A DNA stretch of 39,658 nt from Candidatus Cloacimonadota bacterium (lineage in GTDB: Bacteria > Muiribacteriota > UBA6191), in the NCBI GenBank assembly GCA_019454875.1, contig JACFNL010000023.1, forward strand, positions 1 to 39,658, given 5' to 3'. Of the stretch, positions 32,736 through 39,658 are shown piece by piece. The notes under the pieces were generated by a model. It was not told where the DNA came from and ran no database searches. It saw only the letters and a program-made list of their open reading frames with translations. Positions within the stretch are counted from its first letter, which is position 1. Each line of letters opens with the position of its first letter. A program made the translations under genes and the position numbers.

Positions 32736-35700
32736 TTAAAAGCGTATCTGCCGCCTAAGTTTGAGCTTGGTATCTTCTGTATCGCCTTCGATTCGCTCTA
32801 GTTCTACATTCATATCCTGGCGCATTTGCCACTGCATGGACTGAATCAGGCTGTTACCCTGAGGTCCCATCTGTTGGATTACCTCAATGGATATGTTCTC
32901 GGTGGCCTGGGTTTTGATTCCCATTGCCTTCTGTTCACCCAAAACATCAGCCCTGAGTTGCAAGGCCTTAGGCATATTCTGATTCAGAAGACTGTTCACA
33001 CCAGCATTCATCATGGAATTTCTGTGTGTCATAAAAAGTTCCTGGGGTAAAACAATGGAATTGCCAGAGGAGTTCCCACCCTGTAATTTATTGGCTAAAA
33101 GCTGCACTAGTATTCCAAGCACCCCTTCTTCTTCTGTACCGTTGATTGAAGTGAGTTTGTAATAAAATCGAGGGTAGGGTCCTTCCACCCGTAGATTGTA
33201 TTTTCCTCCCTGGAATTCTGTCAGAAGATCAAAAAATACAATCAGTCCGGTTTCATAAACGGTCTGGCGATTCGACTCTTGCCACATACTCAGAAGCTGG
33301 GCATTTAAATCCTGGGTTACAAATCGAAGTTGCCCAAGGGAAGTGACATCGGTACCTATCCATTCCATGCGGGCAGGCTGTTTTAACTCTGCTTTAATTC
33401 CCATACCGCTGTATTTAAAGTCAGGGATTCTGATTAATCCGGTAACCCTGGGTTCTGAGGAACCGGAATAAACATCGAATGCACCACGGGCAAAAACTTT
33501 GGCTTCAAAACCCTCGGCTAACATACGAACGGGCTGATTGGACTCCATTAATAACAGTTTTACATCAGGCCCCGTATATACGGTGTTAGTGCTTGTGTTT
33601 GTGGTAGCAGTACTTTGCCGTTTTTTCTGGGCCGATGCTACTTTTACAAGATCATCCAGATACAAGAGACCCCCGCCTTGAGTTACTGTGGCAGATACTC
33701 CAGTCGAGCTGTATTTGATCTCAATACCTGTATCCTGAAGCAAAGAGCGATACAGCTGAGTCTTAGGCACATAAACATGGGATTTAAGATTCTGTTCCTT
33801 AAGATCCACAACAGCTGTAGCCGTAATTGAACTTACGGACAGACCAAAATCAGGAAAGTTCAGAGACTGAACCCTAAGGCTTTTTACACTGATCTGAGGA
33901 AAACCCAGTCCGAGTTTTAGGTCAAGAACACCTAATGGATCCATAGCAATTTTTGCCGTAAGATCCTGCCCAATAACTGTGGCTACACCCTGTAATGACA
34001 CGGATTCATGAGTTAAAACAAAGTCAAGTTTCAAATCTCCTGATATCTCATCTAACCCGTGACCAGAAATACCTCCTAAGGAGCTAAAAGATAATTTCTT
34101 AAGAGGAAGATCGGGTTTAAGCCTTAAAACATCCACATCGTTTACATCAAGTTTTACATCCCATTTCAGAGTGGGAACATCCACATAAACAGCCACATTT
34201 TTTATGTGTGTAGCAGTATCTAAGAGGTGAATATTGCTAAAGCTTGCGCGAATTTCACCGGGAAGAAAACTGTTAGTTTGCCTGGGTGGTGAGGACTCAG
34301 TACTAGCCTGGGGCTGACTCGTTGTAAATCGCTTTACAAAAGACTCACTGATGTTTAGACCATCCACCAAAAATTCCCTTACATGAATGGTATTGTCTGA
34401 ATCCATTGCCAGGCTGGCCCGTTGATTTTTTAACTCCAGAACAGGCTGGTTTTCAAGTAAAAGATTTATGTCGGAACTGATGAATGAAAGTCCTGTACCT
34501 GTTGAATTTGCCCTGATAGCCGCACTTTTGATCTGCAAGTTGTCCTCAGGAAAATCTCTTAGATGAAGCCCTTCTACTAACAAGGAATCCAGTTTGGCAA
34601 GATTGAGGTTTTGCGAAAATTCGGCCTGCCAGTCCACGGGTACTGGCAACGAATACTGTTTTAGAAGATCAAATGACTCTGCCAGCACCTTGAGGTTTTT
34701 AATCTGAAACAGGGGGATGTTTAGTGTTTTCTGAGGTTCAAGATTTATAGAAAATTTTAACCCATCGATCTGCAAAAGCTCCCTCTTCATCATATACAGC
34801 CTAAAAAGGGAGAAACCAAGATCAAGCCCGTCAGAGTCCGAAAAAAATTCAAATCCTTTTAAACTACTAATCCCATCCGCAAAGGAGACATCAAAATGCG
34901 ACTCAATTTTTCTATCCAGTATGCTTAAATTGAAGGCTGGTATATGCAGTGCTGGCTGTGGCCAGGAAAAATCTTTTATCTGCAGATTCTTTAAATTGAG
35001 TTTGTTGAGGACCAAAAACTCATCAAACAGGGGTTCAATTTTTTGGTGGTTGGTGGAATCCAGACTGGCTTTGAGGGAATTTATGGAAAAGTCTGTTAGC
35101 CACAGCATGGACTCATCAAGAATCTGAAATCGCAACCCGGCACCTGCAAGGGATATGTTTTGGTTATCAATGGTCCCATTTAGGCCTTCAAGCTCAAAAC
35201 CTAGCTCATCAGGTGCTCTTAGGGCATCAAGATAGAGCCGCTTCACCTCTAGCCCAAGATTGTTCATGCTGAGGGCTCCTGACACGGTTACCCGTCCCCG
35301 TCTTATGCTCAGGGATAAATTTTGCACGGATACATCCGGGTTTGTTGTAATCACCTCACCTAGTTTAAGCTCATCAAGACGATAATCACGAAGCATCGCG
35401 ATCTGTTTCAGCATATCTTTTATCACAAGGATAGGGGGACGGTTGTCAGGCTCAGATTCCTGGGGTGGCAGATCCAGGCTTAAATGTTCTATGTGCAAAA
35501 ATTCGATATGTTTATTTAGAAGACGAAACAGATCCAGTCTGGTTTTTAGCCCCTTAATCTGAATCCCTGGATAATTTAATGCACGAAATGCCAGATCTCC
35601 ATTCCAGTCAATAACCAGACCCTCAATCGTAAACCCGTTTGTTGAGAAATCCGGGATGAGCAGAGGTTTTTGAGTCAGGCGATATAGCTGCCATCCAACA

Positions 35701-35753
35701 GCAATACTCACAATAAGAAGGATGACAAAAATAAACCGAAGCAGTCTTCTCAT
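32736..35753 (-). CDS. TamB/AsmA-like envelope protein
   Basis: From ATG 35751-35753 the protein has 1005 residues. An N-terminal signal anchor (MRRLLRFIFVILLIVSIAVG) is followed by a very long region of repeated short beta strands. The C-terminal domain resembles TamB (DUF490), with LRVEGPYPRFYYKL, LGILVQLLANKLQG, DMNVELERIEG and a final LRRQIRF strand ending in Phe. TamB/AsmA/YdbH proteins span the periplasm as a hydrophobic groove for phospholipid transport or outer-membrane assembly. The C-terminal TamB-type signature favours that branch, although no TamA-like gene is adjacent. It has its own terminator at 32635-32666. An upstream in-frame TTG (35768) is possible. Confidence 0.85.
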   Translation of the reverse strand: MRRLLRFIFVILLIVSIAVGWQLYRLTQKPLLIPDFSTNGFTIEGLVIDWNGDLAFRALNYPGIQIKGLKTRLDLFRLLNKHIEFLHIEHLSLDLPPQESEPDNRPPILVIKDMLKQIAMLRDYRLDELKLGEVITTNPDVSVQNLSLSIRRGRVTVSGALSMNNLGLEVKRLYLDALRAPDELGFELEGLNGTIDNQNISLAGAGLRFQILDESMLWLTDFSINSLKASLDSTNHQKIEPLFDEFLVLNKLNLKNLQIKDFSWPQPALHIPAFNLSILDRKIESHFDVSFADGISSLKGFEFFSDSDGLDLGFSLFRLYMMKRELLQIDGLKFSINLEPQKTLNIPLFQIKNLKVLAESFDLLKQYSLPVPVDWQAEFSQNLNLAKLDSLLVEGLHLRDFPEDNLQIKSAAIRANSTGTGLSFISSDINLLLENQPVLELKNQRASLAMDSDNTIHVREFLVDGLNISESFVKRFTTSQPQASTESSPPRQTNSFLPGEIRASFSNIHLLDTATHIKNVAVYVDVPTLKWDVKLDVNDVDVLRLKPDLPLKKLSFSSLGGISGHGLDEISGDLKLDFVLTHESVSLQGVATVIGQDLTAKIAMDPLGVLDLKLGLGFPQISVKSLRVQSLNFPDFGLSVSSITATAVVDLKEQNLKSHVYVPKTQLYRSLLQDTGIEIKYSSTGVSATVTQGGGLLYLDDLVKVASAQKKRQSTATTNTSTNTVYTGPDVKLLLMESNQPVRMLAEGFEAKVFARGAFDVYSGSSEPRVTGLIRIPDFKYSGMGIKAELKQPARMEWIGTDVTSLGQLRFVTQDLNAQLLSMWQESNRQTVYETGLIVFFDLLTEFQGGKYNLRVEGPYPRFYYKLTSINGTEEEGVLGILVQLLANKLQGGNSSGNSIVLPQELFMTHRNSMMNAGVNSLLNQNMPKALQLRADVLGEQKAMGIKTQATENISIEVIQQMGPQGNSLIQSMQWQMRQDMNVELERIEGDTEDTKLKLRRQIRF

Positions 35754-35804
35754 GTACTTATGATACAAACTTTTTCCAGTCCACGGTTATTTTTGATATT
35801 TTGG

Positions 35805-36914
35805 ATGCCCATGCGTGGAATTTTACAACTCATATTCAAAATTCTGATCTTTTTTTGGCTGCCTTTTGTCCTGATTTTATGTGGATTATGGTTCTATCGT
35901 GATTATCAGCGCAACCTGCTTGCCTCTGAGTTTGTGATTGACGAACCAGGATTTATTGGTGTGGAACAGGATATGGTGGTCCTGCGCAGGGGATATGAGC
36001 AGCCGGCCATTCTGTTTTTTCATGGGGGTCCCGCACGACCGGAAAGTGCCTTTGCACCGCAGATTCTAAAAGATTTGGCCCAGGATTCCGCATTGTACTT
36101 CTGGGATCAGACTGGCAGTGGTCTGGCTTATCAGGGAACAGATTTTTCCAGATTGAGCTGGGAACAATTGAAGGAAACCAGTGAAGATGTCTTCAAACAG
36201 ATCGCTTCAAAACACCAAAAGGTTTTTCTTAGTGGGCATGGGTACGGGTGTCTTCTGGCCCTACATGTTGCAAGGACACTCAAGCAAGATGTAGCCGGAC
36301 TTATTTTAACCTCGCCTTTATTGTATCCATTGCAGGATCTTCTGGATGCCAGAACCTATATGATGGAAATGGCAAAAAATCTGCAGAACAGTCGGGCCTA
36401 TGCCCAGCTTGATGAGATTTCCCTTCCCTTGAGTGTGAATGAGGCCATTCGTATTGAACAGTGGGTTTCACGACTAGGTGGGGAGATTTATCAAAGGGGG
36501 GCTTATCGGGAAGCACTTCGCCTGAGCTGGTATTCTCCATTTTATGATTTGAATGACTTATGGAACCTGGATCGCAGTATTATCCATAGTATTCCCCGTC
36601 TGTTTCCCGGTTTGATGGAGGAAAATCTTAGTACTCTGACCAAACTTGATGTCTCCGTACTTTTGCTGCTTGGAGAGCGGGATTTTCGTATACCAAAAGA
36701 CCGGGTGCAATTGTGGTTTTCCAATCTGGATGCAGTGCATAAAAAAGAAGTCCGTTTTAAGGAAGCCGCTCATTACCCGCAGGTGGAAGCGACACAGGAC
36801 TGGATGGCAGAAGTCAGGATGTTTGTGTCCCGGAATCCAGAAGGATTTGACGAATCTGCTGCCACAGACCCCGCATCGGGCCATGCAGAAAAACTTTCAG
36901 GTCAGAATCCATAA
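35805..36914 (+). CDS. Membrane-anchored alpha/beta-hydrolase-fold protein lacking the nucleophile Ser
   Basis: The protein of about 370 residues has a hydrophobic N-terminal anchor (ILIFFWLPFVLILCGLWF), then a hydrolase domain like proline iminopeptidases. FFHGGPARPES is the oxyanion-hole HGGP motif, and FWDQTGSGLAYQG matches the DQRGxGxS motif. LLLLGERDFRIP supplies the acid and EAAHYPQVEA the histidine. The nucleophile elbow, however, reads LSGHGYGCLLA, with Gly (codon GGG at 36240-36242) in place of Ser. The protein may be a non-catalytic binding member. Starts at 35760, 35805 and 35811 are all in frame and none has a strong ribosome-binding site. The later ones leave room for divergent promoters. 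Confidence 0.83.
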   Translation: MPMRGILQLIFKILIFFWLPFVLILCGLWFYRDYQRNLLASEFVIDEPGFIGVEQDMVVLRRGYEQPAILFFHGGPARPESAFAPQILKDLAQDSALYFWDQTGSGLAYQGTDFSRLSWEQLKETSEDVFKQIASKHQKVFLSGHGYGCLLALHVARTLKQDVAGLILTSPLLYPLQDLLDARTYMMEMAKNLQNSRAYAQLDEISLPLSVNEAIRIEQWVSRLGGEIYQRGAYREALRLSWYSPFYDLNDLWNLDRSIIHSIPRLFPGLMEENLSTLTKLDVSVLLLLGERDFRIPKDRVQLWFSNLDAVHKKEVRFKEAAHYPQVEATQDWMAEVRMFVSRNPEGFDESAATDPASGHAEKLSGQNP

Positions 36915-38067
36915 ACGAATCGATATCCTCAATGCGGTTATTTAAAAACCCCATCAGGTTTTCCGCTGAGGATCCCTGTATGGGACTATGCCGGCTGGAA
37001 GGGGAGGAAGAGCCCAGAATCTTTTGAAAGGCCTTGTTATAGTCTGCTTCGGCAGAACCGCCACGGGAGGAAAATTGCCCAGCCATAGGCTGATACTCAT
37101 TCTGAATCTGGGATATGAGTCTTACAATAATATCCAGATTTTCGGAAAAGAGTTTGAGCCTGAAGTCCTGAAGTTTTTCCAGGGCTCCAGTGATTCCCAG
37201 AAAAAATTTGAAGTAGAAGTCTGATACCAGCCTCAGGCTGGAGAGCATGGACTTCTGAAGCCTTTGGATTTCCTGGTAGTCTGAGGGATTCATTTGTGAG
37301 TGGCATCGGCTCAAAATCACTCCTAGATAATCCATTTGCCGACGGACTTCATTTACCCTGTCGCGGTTCATGGAATCAAATATCTCAAAGGCCCTCATGG
37401 CAAAGTATAGATTCAGAAAATCCTGTAGCTCTGTCTCTAATACCTGCTGATCAGTAAGGATCTGGAGTTTGTTCAATACCAGATCGGGAGACTTGTGAAT
37501 CAGTTCCTGTGCTCCCTGAGCCTGTTCCCATTCACGAATCAGAAGCATCAATTCATCACAGAACTTCAGAAGTTTATCAGTTCGGGATTCAATCACCTCC
37601 ATTAGCTGGGGGGCCTGTGGCAATTGATTGATGTAATGGGTCAATTCTTCAATTGCTGTGCCTATTTCTACCTCAAGGCTCATAAAATAAGAACCCTGCA
37701 ATGGAGTAAAACGGTGCAGCGAGGCAATCAAAGCCTCAAGATCAATTTGTGAAATTCGGTCAGCCAGAATGGCTGAGGAATCCTTTAATCGTTGAATTTC
37801 TTCTTCATCACTTAGCTTTTTTGCAGCCAGTTCCGCATAATTACCTAGATTCTGCCCCATCATCGCCAGTCTTTCCAGGGGATGAACTTCAAATTCTATG
37901 GTTCCAGAACGCTTTGGATTTGTGTTTTCGTATACATAATCAAGTTCGAGACTGGTTTTATTACCTGAAGGTGTGGGGCCGCGTGATCCCAGAAACTGGG
38001 ACTGATCCATCAGATAGATTCCGGCGGCAACAGCTACCAAAAGAAGAATCAATACAAAAAACCCCAT
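36814..38067 (-). CDS. Membrane-anchored helical protein of unknown function
   Basis: The 417-residue protein has one N-terminal membrane helix (about 2-20, FFVLILLLVAVAAGIYL). A long, mostly helical and charged body (about 60-340) contains probable coiled-coil stretches (LSDEEEIQRLKDSSAILADR, VRRQMDYLGVILSRCHSQM). A Ser/Gly-rich segment (SSRGGSAEA, GSSSPSSRHS) precedes a last helix. No family is recognised. It starts 3 bases after the zinc-ribbon gene, so they form an operon. The last 101 bp overlap the convergent hydrolase gene, the longest overlap in the window. Confidence 0.75.
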   Translation of the reverse strand: MGFFVLILLLVAVAAGIYLMDQSQFLGSRGPTPSGNKTSLELDYVYENTNPKRSGTIEFEVHPLERLAMMGQNLGNYAELAAKKLSDEEEIQRLKDSSAILADRISQIDLEALIASLHRFTPLQGSYFMSLEVEIGTAIEELTHYINQLPQAPQLMEVIESRTDKLLKFCDELMLLIREWEQAQGAQELIHKSPDLVLNKLQILTDQQVLETELQDFLNLYFAMRAFEIFDSMNRDRVNEVRRQMDYLGVILSRCHSQMNPSDYQEIQRLQKSMLSSLRLVSDFYFKFFLGITGALEKLQDFRLKLFSENLDIIVRLISQIQNEYQPMAGQFSSRGGSAEADYNKAFQKILGSSSPSSRHSPIQGSSAENLMGFLNNRIEDIDSFMDSDLKVFLHGPMRGLWQQIRQILLDSGTQTS

Positions 38068-38070
38068 CTT

Positions 38071-38445
38071 TTACTGCTCTTTTCTGTAAAGGGCTTCCAG
38101 TTCCAAACGGGCCCGTGAAAGTTCTTTGATCCGACCTGAGTCCTGATTCATTTTCAAGCGAAACAGCCATGCTTCCCAGCAACAAAGCAATCCGACAGAA
38201 AGCCAGAAGTGACCCAGAACCCAGGGTATTATCAAACCTGCCCTGATAATCCATTGCAGTGGGGGATTTGAGAGAATCCAGGCTCCAGGACGATTCATTT
38301 TCAGACGGTGTATCTCTTCCTCATGTAAAACGATCAGCTCAGCCAGGGGCTTGAAAAAATCTTTACACCAGGGGCATCGGACAATAGACTGATCCCGTGG
38401 CAAAGGATGCGGCTTTCCACATTTGACACAAACTTCTTCTAACAC
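38071..38445 (-). CDS. Small zinc-ribbon membrane protein
   Basis: The 124-residue protein opens with a zinc ribbon, CVKCGKPHPLP followed by RCPWCKDFF (two CxxC pairs about 16 residues apart). A helical stretch and two hydrophobic segments (about 56-92, IIRAGLIIPWVLGHFWL and LLCCWEAWLF) follow, ending in a charged helix. The ribbon probably sits in the cytoplasm. No specific family is recognised. The start is GTG 38445, with AGGTG close upstream. It is the first gene of a two-gene operon with the coiled-coil protein. Confidence 0.78.
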   Translation of the reverse strand: MLEEVCVKCGKPHPLPRDQSIVRCPWCKDFFKPLAELIVLHEEEIHRLKMNRPGAWILSNPPLQWIIRAGLIIPWVLGHFWLSVGLLCCWEAWLFRLKMNQDSGRIKELSRARLELEALYRKEQ

Positions 38446-38478
38446 ACCTGATTCTACAACATTTTTTTGAATCCATGT

Positions 38479-39573
38479 ATGACAAATCCATGCCTCTTGA
38501 TTGACTGCGGCAAAATCCTTGAGAATGCCAAAAACTTGTACCGCCTGGTAAAGTTAAAAGGTGTTGAACCTGTCTTTGTGATGAAACTTTTACAAAGTGA
38601 TTATGACTTTTGCTCCTGGTTTGCAAAAACTGTGCAAAAGACCCTTGGTCTCCATGGATTGCATCTGGCAGAATCTCAGCCCACAAGGCTTTGTCACCTG
38701 AAATTGCCCGGGGTTTTTGTACATCAGTTAAGACTTAGCAGTAAAACCCAGATTCCTGTGACTCTAAGCCATGCTTCTGTCAGTATTGAATCGGAGATGG
38801 AAACGATTAAGGCTCTTAATGTAGGGGCTCAAAAAAAACAGAAAATTCATGAAATTATGCTGGCCTGTGATGCAGGAGACAAACGGGAAGGAGTGAATCC
38901 CGAAGATGTATTAGAAATCTCGAGGCAAATTCAGAATCTGGGTCATATTCATCTTAGGGGCATCACAACTAATTTTGGTTGTTTTAGTGGATATATTCCT
39001 GATTGTGAGGCTATGAAAGAGCATCTTAGGTGGATGAGCAATCTAAGAGAAAGTTTAAAAAGGCCGGATCTGGTGTATTCCTTGGGAAATACCTCGAGTC
39101 TGCCCTGGCTTCTTGATTACCAGGAAAAAATAAGTGGGCCCACGGAAATTCGCCTTGGTGAATCCCTGTTTCTGGGGCTTGAATCAACAACACAAAATCA
39201 GATTGACGGGTTGTTTACAGATGCATTTTTATTGGAAGTGGAAGTGTTGGAATCCATTGTTAAAACCAACATGCCCCCCGATCAGAAACTTGGTCCCAAT
39301 GGGTTTAAGGAAACCCCGACAGATTTTGTGGGAGGATCTTCCAGTCGTCTATTGTTGGGGCTAGGCAGACAGGATTGTGATTATAGAGGTCTTATTCCCC
39401 CAAAGGGCCTTCAGATTCTTGGTTCGAGTTCTGATTACCTTGTGGTTTTGGATCAAAACAGGCAGTTTAGGGTGGGAGATACTATTCGATTAAGGGCTGA
39501 CTATAAGTCAGTTATGGGGCTTTTTCGTTCACCGGAAGTAGAAAAATCGTTTAAATATCCTCAAGAAAACTGA
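38479..39573 (+). CDS. PLP-dependent ornithine/alanine racemase-like protein
   Basis: The 364-residue protein has a fold-type III PLP barrel followed by a beta domain. PVFVMKLLQSD holds the PLP lysine (Lys36). DAGDKREGVNPEDVLEI, HLRGITTNFGCFSG, SLGNTSSLPWLL, TEIRLGESLFLG and the C-terminal LLGLGRQDCDYRGL and GSSSDYLVV are in the order I recall for the Orr family (ornithine racemase and relatives) rather than classical Alr. It would interconvert L and D forms of an amino acid; the substrate is unproven. ATG 38479 is preferred to TTG 38467. Divergent from the zinc-ribbon gene. Its 3' end overlaps the next minus-strand gene by 23 bp. Confidence 0.88.
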   Translation: MTNPCLLIDCGKILENAKNLYRLVKLKGVEPVFVMKLLQSDYDFCSWFAKTVQKTLGLHGLHLAESQPTRLCHLKLPGVFVHQLRLSSKTQIPVTLSHASVSIESEMETIKALNVGAQKKQKIHEIMLACDAGDKREGVNPEDVLEISRQIQNLGHIHLRGITTNFGCFSGYIPDCEAMKEHLRWMSNLRESLKRPDLVYSLGNTSSLPWLLDYQEKISGPTEIRLGESLFLGLESTTQNQIDGLFTDAFLLEVEVLESIVKTNMPPDQKLGPNGFKETPTDFVGGSSSRLLLGLGRQDCDYRGLIPPKGLQILGSSSDYLVVLDQNRQFRVGDTIRLRADYKSVMGLFRSPEVEKSFKYPQEN

Positions 39574-39658
39574 TTGGAATTGGCACAATTGATTTAGCTA
39601 TTCTATCTCTTCTGCGTTTCCAGAATTCTGCATCCCTGCTGCTTAGAACCCCTGGATC
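39551..39658 (-). CDS. C-terminal end of a gene entering from the right edge (partial)
   Basis: The minus strand is open from the window edge to TAA at 39551-39553, giving 35 residues: a charged helix (SSRDAEFWKRRRDRIAKS), then VPIPISFLEDI. It has coding character and reproduces the pattern of convergent 3' overlap seen elsewhere in this window, here 23 bp with the racemase gene. The product is not identifiable from this tail. Confidence 0.5.
   Translation of the reverse strand, partial: DPGVLSSRDAEFWKRRRDRIAKSIVPIPISFLEDI

Noticed and set aside
1..39658. CRISPR arrays, insertion sequences, prophage or integrase genes
   Set aside because: No regularly spaced direct repeats, transposase or integrase motifs, or terminal inverted repeats were seen.

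Overview
The window looks like chromosomal DNA from a motile, diderm (Gram-negative type) bacterium of middling G+C. Support for this comes from a lipobox lipoprotein, an RND efflux pump with its periplasmic adaptor, a TamB/AsmA-like envelope protein, a flagellin, a transmembrane chemoreceptor and several Sec signal peptides. The tRNA gene does not encode its CCA end. I cannot fix the phylum. The mix of a YqiJ/YqiK flotillin pair, a lone divergent flagellin and several large unknown secreted proteins would suit a deep proteobacterial or Bdellovibrionota-like lineage, but that is a guess. No phage, integrase, transposase, rRNA or CRISPR array was seen.

Layout. 1-3226: a terminator-like hairpin, tRNA-Ser(CGA) and a soluble hybrid histidine kinase carrying a complete phosphorelay. 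3337-5692 (minus): yqiJ and a YqiK-type flotillin. 5762-9012: lipoprotein alpha/beta hydrolase, EamA permease, SET-domain methyltransferase and a second EamA permease, packed as one probable operon. 8982-9700 (minus): an ArsR-type repressor and a degraded AspA/AstE-type peptidase pseudogene. 9723-11569: small helical protein, DsrE/YedF-like protein, DoxX and a YiiX-like cysteine hydrolase. 11675-16176: chemoreceptor, argS and a 2-hydroxyacid dehydrogenase. 16121-17092 (minus): ankyrin membrane protein. 17168-21434: secreted alpha-amylase, elbB, a DUF3887-like hydrolase and a metallophosphoesterase. 21412-25626: poorly known envelope or secreted proteins and a MOSC protein. 25755-32670: membrane coiled-coil protein, flagellin and an RND adaptor/pump pair. 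32736-35753 (minus): TamB-like protein. 35805-39658: a hydrolase lacking its nucleophile serine, a two-gene zinc-ribbon/coiled-coil cluster, an ornithine/alanine racemase-like enzyme and the tail of one more gene at the right edge.

Coding is very dense. Same-strand neighbours often overlap by 1-4 bases (TAATG, ATGA, TAGTG, GTGA). Six of eight convergent pairs overlap at their 3' ends, by 4 to 101 bp, and in a seventh pair one gene's terminator lies inside the facing gene.

The most interesting items are the hydrolase-EamA-SET-EamA operon, the AspA/AstE pseudogene, the alpha/beta hydrolase with Gly in place of the nucleophile Ser, the eight-residue repeats in the chemoreceptor sensor domain, and the small-protein/DsrE/DoxX/YiiX operon. 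All functions are inferred from sequence motifs recalled from memory. No database search was possible.
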